A stretch of DNA of 9,583 bases. Source: Calditrichia bacterium. Its GTDB lineage: Bacteria; Calditrichota; Calditrichia; Calditrichales; Calditrichaceae. The stretch's first letter is position 1; every line of letters begins with the position of its first letter. A model generated the notes under the pieces. The model ran no database searches and was not told the origin of the DNA. It saw only the letters and a list, made by a program, of their open reading frames with translations. The stretch spans positions 4,839-14,421 of the forward strand of contig JALWEA010000163.1 in assembly GCA_027039465.1 (NCBI GenBank), given 5' to 3'. A program made the translations under genes and the position numbers. Shown piece by piece: positions 6,785 to 9,583 of the stretch.

Positions 6785-6794
6785 CGATACTCAT

Positions 6795-8177
6795 TTATTG
6801 TGTTGATTGAATTTTCTGTAAGAAATCCGGAATTAATTTGTTGCCGATTTCTTTAGCTGCATTGCTCAGCGCCTTCACTCCGGCTTTCTCATAAGTGAGA
6901 TCGATCCCTTTTACATCATCCAGCGAATTTTTGTAAATTTCCTGCCCCGATTTCAAATCGATAACGGAAAGCGTCAGGGTCACGAACGAAGAATGCAATC
7001 CGTACATTTCGGCGCCCTTGCGTGCCGTGGCCTTAACTTTAATCAAATAATCCGCTTTGGCCGGTGACGGGCTGAAAGTAAATCCCCGATCACTCAAAAC
7101 GCGTTTTAATGCCGGCTCCAATTGCTTAATTTCCACCGGATGCCCCATGTTCGATTCCTGCGTTTCCACATAAGCCGTTAAACCCGCAACATGAATCAAA
7201 AATCGTGCTGTCGGCGCAACCAGGCTGCTCATAATTCCTTTAAGCACAATGGATGGATTCTCTTCGTTGACCATTTTATTAAGATCGATTTTGGCCTGAA
7301 TTATTTGCAGATTATCAGCAGAGCTAATACGCAAAACGCGCGTCCTGGCTACACCGTTGGCGTCGGAATAGGCGCGTTTGATTAAATCGCCGTTACCCCT
7401 TGTAAAAGCAAATAAGACGGGCATATTTTGCACGGGACGTTCGGTAGCGCCGCTGACAAAGCCCACCTTGACTTTTAAAGGATTGGCAATCGGTTGTCCC
7501 AATTTCCCTTTAACTTCCGGTGTTAAAGCATCCAGTTTTAAACCGCTTAAAATTCGTTGCAAAGAAGAATAGATTTCATTAAACAAATAAATATGCTGAC
7601 CATCCACTTCTGCTTCCAACGATTCATTCACATATTTTTCAATGGGAGGAATAGCCTGAAAATAGAACAGTAACGCTTTGGCGATTTTGCCGGCTTGTTC
7701 CGCAGCTCTAGCCTTTTTAAACATGTCCAATGACAGGGCTTTGGCTTTATTCAACTTGGCCGCTTTCAAGGCTTTGTATTTGGCTTTGGACAAACGATAA
7801 TACACCCAATAATCCGTGGGCGTTTCGTAGCTGTCCACTTGCTCGTATCCTTCCAATTCGGCTTTGGTCGAAGAGCGCACGTAAGATTTAAAATCATCGG
7901 CAACCATGCCCGCTTTTTCCACTACCTGTTGCACAAAATCGCTATTGATCTGAACTTTAATTTGCGAGGCAATATCGCTTAAAGCATTGTCCCGAGCCAC
8001 TTTTTGGAAATCGGTGGGATGTTCGGATTTGGAAGCATAGCCAATGCCAATGTAATAATTCGGATTAACGGGCCGTTGCTCAACCCACACAGGCAATTTA
8101 TTCTGAGCGGACAAATTGCCGAGCATCCATTGGCTAACAATAAACACAGCCAACATAATTTTCATTTTCGCGGACAT
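6795..8177 (-). CDS. Secreted LPP20-family-like envelope protein
   Basis: This is a 460-residue exported protein of unknown precise role. A Sec signal peptide (1-24) ends in LSA before Gln25. There is no lipobox cysteine, so unlike LPP20 lipoproteins it should be soluble or peripherally bound. Seen: PVWVEQRP (29-36), YYIGIGYASK (41-50) and ALSDIASQIKVQI (65-77), the N-terminal hallmark of the LPP20/FlgT-N type fold. A Lys/Ala-rich helical, TPR-like stretch follows (about 150-190), then a beta-rich Ig-like part (about 230-310) including PVQNMPVLFAFTRG and DANGVARTRVL. The C-terminal alpha/beta domain (about 365-455) includes ADYLIKVKATARKG and LKSGQEIYKNSL. Expected location is the periplasm or outer membrane. 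It lies downstream of a CsgG-like gene and a beta-barrel gene but is separated from them by a terminator. The start is supported by AGGAAT six bases before the ATG. Confidence 0.8.
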   Translation of the reverse strand: MSAKMKIMLAVFIVSQWMLGNLSAQNKLPVWVEQRPVNPNYYIGIGYASKSEHPTDFQKVARDNALSDIASQIKVQINSDFVQQVVEKAGMVADDFKSYVRSSTKAELEGYEQVDSYETPTDYWVYYRLSKAKYKALKAAKLNKAKALSLDMFKKARAAEQAGKIAKALLFYFQAIPPIEKYVNESLEAEVDGQHIYLFNEIYSSLQRILSGLKLDALTPEVKGKLGQPIANPLKVKVGFVSGATERPVQNMPVLFAFTRGNGDLIKRAYSDANGVARTRVLRISSADNLQIIQAKIDLNKMVNEENPSIVLKGIMSSLVAPTARFLIHVAGLTAYVETQESNMGHPVEIKQLEPALKRVLSDRGFTFSPSPAKADYLIKVKATARKGAEMYGLHSSFVTLTLSVIDLKSGQEIYKNSLDDVKGIDLTYEKAGVKALSNAAKEIGNKLIPDFLQKIQSTQ

Positions 8178-8222
8178 AACTTATTCCTAACCGGCTATTA
8201 ATACTCAAACACGCCCCAAAAT

Positions 8223-8264
8223 AAAAAAAGCAGCGTTTGTAAAAAATTGCCAAACGCCGCTTTA
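8223..8264 (-). terminator. Intrinsic terminator after the beta-barrel gene
   Basis: Minus strand: AAAGC-G-GCGTTTG is replaced in exact pairing terms by AAAGCGGCGTTTG against CAAACGCTGCTTT, a 13-position stem with one internal mismatch. It has an 11-base loop and is followed by a T-run (TTTTTTTAT). It starts 13 bases past the stop of the beta-barrel gene and ends only about 45 bases before the LPP20-like start. Confidence 0.85.
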
Positions 8265-8277
8265 ATATAATTCAAAA

Positions 8278-8910
8278 TTAAAACACGATTCCCGTTGTAA
8301 TGCCTAAAAACGAAGTTCCTTCATCCGAAGTAAAAATGTAACGATAAACCCCTTGGCCGATTAAATTCATGGTATCGTTCAATGGAATTTCAACGCCAGG
8401 TCCCAAAGCCACTCCGAATTTATTCTCTTTGTCTTCTCCGCTATAAAAATTAGTACCGTTGTAAGAAAGATCACTTTTGGTTTTAAGAATATTGTACGTT
8501 AGCATTCCGTAAAGAAAAAACTGCGTATTGGCTTCCGGCGATGTTAAATAGGGACGCACCCCAACACCGAGTTCCATTATATTGGCTGAACCTTCAGCCG
8601 TTACTCCGGAATAATCGGTAAACGGATCCGCATCCTGAATGTCCTGCATGAACTTGTCCCCATCGAAACTAAAGCCCTCGTATGCCAGAGCAAAACTGAT
8701 GCCCAATCTTGGCGACGGAAACATTACATATTGTCCATGCAAGCTCAAACCGACTTTGTAATAATCGGAAAAATCTTTAGGCGAAAGCGGGACTGCAAAT
8801 CCGGCAAACACCTCTATTTGCGGTTGGCGGGAAACCTGACCGAATTGGGCAAAGCTCATGCTCGAAAAGCCTAAGATCAAAACAAGGATGGCAACCGTAA
8901 TGGTTCTCAT
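8278..8910 (-). CDS. Small outer-membrane beta-barrel protein
   Basis: The 210-residue product has a clear Sec signal peptide (1-21, ending SFA before Gln22). The mature part alternates polar and aromatic residues in short beta strands, for example IEVFAGFAVPL, VGLSLHGQYVMF, LGISFALAYEGFSF, IMELGVGVRPYL, TQFFLYGMLTYNIL, KFGVALGPGVEIPL and NLIGQGVYRYIF. It ends in phenylalanine (GITTGIVF), the usual C-terminal signal for insertion into the outer membrane by BAM. About eight strands are expected, as in small OmpA/OmpW-like or PorT-like barrels. I do not recognise a specific family or ligand. A very strong GGAGG site lies 8 bases before the ATG, suggesting high expression. The CsgG-like gene ends 58 bases upstream with no clear terminator between, so the two are probably cotranscribed. 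A strong terminator follows. Confidence 0.8.
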   Translation of the reverse strand: MRTITVAILVLILGFSSMSFAQFGQVSRQPQIEVFAGFAVPLSPKDFSDYYKVGLSLHGQYVMFPSPRLGISFALAYEGFSFDGDKFMQDIQDADPFTDYSGVTAEGSANIMELGVGVRPYLTSPEANTQFFLYGMLTYNILKTKSDLSYNGTNFYSGEDKENKFGVALGPGVEIPLNDTMNLIGQGVYRYIFTSDEGTSFLGITTGIVF

Positions 8911-8968
8911 AATACTTCCTCCGTTTTTGAATAAATAAAAAATCTCTAAAAATTTAACCTAAACTTTT

Positions 8969-9583
8969 TTATTTGGTAATAACCTTGTCTAACTTCTGCG
9001 GCACTCCGGACAATTGCTTTTCAATTTCGGCGACTGAAAAGCCCGGCATCACCTCGGTAATTCGTGCTACACAGATTTGGTTGATCATTCGGCCGATTAC
9101 CTTACCCGTTACCGGATGAATAATGGGATCCCCTTCCCGGTAAACAATGCATTTCATTCCTTTTTTTACGCCTTTATTCGCACCAAAATCAAGCGTTAGC
9201 TTTTGCCCCTTAATATTAATAACCAACCCTTTGACGATAGGCAAATCTTTGCTGAATTTCTGGGCCAATTCATTTACCATTTCCGAAATCTGATAAAGGG
9301 AAATGCGGCTGCTGTAAGCATCCTGCGCCGAAATAATGGCCGCGCTTTCCGTATCGATCAAACGGGCGTCAATACTCAATGAATTCCCGGCACGCGTTAC
9401 ACTGCCCAAAACAACGGCATCCACGCCGATTCCTTTACCGATTTCCGCAGCCGTGCTGGGATCCACAATGCCGCTTAAACCCAATTTTTGTTCATTTAAT
9501 ATTTTCTCCAATTGCGCCCGCTCGATTACTTTGAAACGTTTTGAATTCACAAAACCGGTAATCAATTTATCCAACAAATCCAC
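8969..9583 (-). CDS. CsgG-family protein with FlgT_C-like tail (N-terminus outside window)
   Basis: At least 204 residues, open at the window edge. The first in-window codon is GTG at the boundary, so the real start and any signal peptide lie beyond 9583. Seen: the CsgG core LLDKLITGFVNSKRFKVIER (3-22), then LEKILNEQKLGLSGIVD, AAEIGKGIGVDAVVLGSV (45-62) and the strand LSIDARLIDTESAAII. A second domain (about 115-185) has GANKGVKKGMKCIVYREGD and VARITEVMPGFSVAEI, the pattern of a FlgT C-terminal-type beta domain. CsgG relatives act at the outer membrane as curli secretion pores or periplasmic assembly factors, and FlgT is a flagellar H-ring protein. This protein lacks enough visible sequence to choose. 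It precedes the beta-barrel gene by 58 bases and probably shares its transcript. Confidence 0.88.
   Translation of the reverse strand: MDLLDKLITGFVNSKRFKVIERAQLEKILNEQKLGLSGIVDPSTAAEIGKGIGVDAVVLGSVTRAGNSLSIDARLIDTESAAIISAQDAYSSRISLYQISEMVNELAQKFSKDLPIVKGLVINIKGQKLTLDFGANKGVKKGMKCIVYREGDPIIHPVTGKVIGRMINQICVARITEVMPGFSVAEIEKQLSGVPQKLDKVITK

Larger units (their letters stand above)
6492..6794. other. 303-bp intergenic region with repeat-like block
   Basis: From the POT side this gap holds the transporter's ribosome site and promoter (to about 6563). A block of roughly 6600-6720 follows, which I cannot assign. Two hairpins behind the LPP20-like gene come last. The block contains the tandem GTTACGTTAC (near 6604), a CGATCG palindrome and, on the minus strand, an unconvincing 51-codon frame (6680-6525). 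All three minus-strand frames give protein-like fragments broken by stops, as seen in degenerate coding remnants or dispersed intergenic repeats. No tRNA, riboswitch or transposon end is recognisable. Confidence 0.5.

Noticed and set aside
1..9583. Mobile element, CRISPR array, tRNA or rRNA
   Set aside because: No transposase, integrase, regular spaced repeats, terminal inverted repeats or RNA gene signatures were seen anywhere in the window.

Overview
The window looks like chromosomal DNA of a Gram-negative bacterium. The right-hand third encodes exported, outer-membrane-type proteins: a CsgG/FlgT-like protein, a small beta-barrel and an LPP20-like protein. Base composition is moderate to low in GC, intergenic stretches are AT-rich, and Shine-Dalgarno sites and sigma70-like promoters are easy to read. 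The protein style (peptide transporter subtype, DMT transporter, CsgG/LPP20 proteins) suggests the Bacteroidetes/Calditrichota/Ignavibacteria neighbourhood. That placement is an inference from family resemblance and is not proven by any marker gene here.

Left half (1-5126): a sugar catabolic locus. Four minus-strand genes form a tight operon. In transcription order they are an AgaS-type sugar isomerase/deaminase (4135-2957), a GatZ/KbaZ-family protein (2951-1599), a ten-helix DMT/EamA transporter (1602-730) and a PfkB-family sugar kinase (687 to the window edge, cut off). The first three are packed with about 5 bases of spacing or overlapping stop/start codons. A divergent DeoR-family regulator (4341-5126, plus strand) shares a 200-bp AT-rich control region with the operon. 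Convincing -35/-10 pairs face each way, with an inverted repeat between them. The most economical reading is uptake of a galactosamine-type amino sugar or related hexose, phosphorylation by the kinase, AgaS conversion of galactosamine-6-phosphate to tagatose-6-phosphate, and GatZ-family processing of tagatose-6-phosphate. No catalytic GatY/KbaY aldolase is visible. This raises the possibility that the GatZ-like protein works alone, for example as a tagatose-6-phosphate/fructose-6-phosphate 4-epimerase.

Middle (5127-6794): a strong bidirectional terminator separates the regulator from a convergent proton-coupled oligopeptide (POT/PTR2) transporter (6491-5208), which has its own promoter and a strong ribosome binding site. 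The 303-bp gap 6492-6794 holds that promoter, two hairpins behind the next gene and an unexplained block (about 6600-6720) with a repeat-like character.

Right third (6795-9583): three minus-strand genes for envelope proteins. They are a CsgG-domain protein with a FlgT_C-like tail (5' end outside the window), an outer-membrane beta-barrel, then, after an intrinsic terminator, an LPP20-like secreted protein. Together they carry the kinds of modules found fused in the flagellar/outer-membrane protein FlgT. They may form an outer-membrane assembly or surface structure, but no specific function can be assigned.
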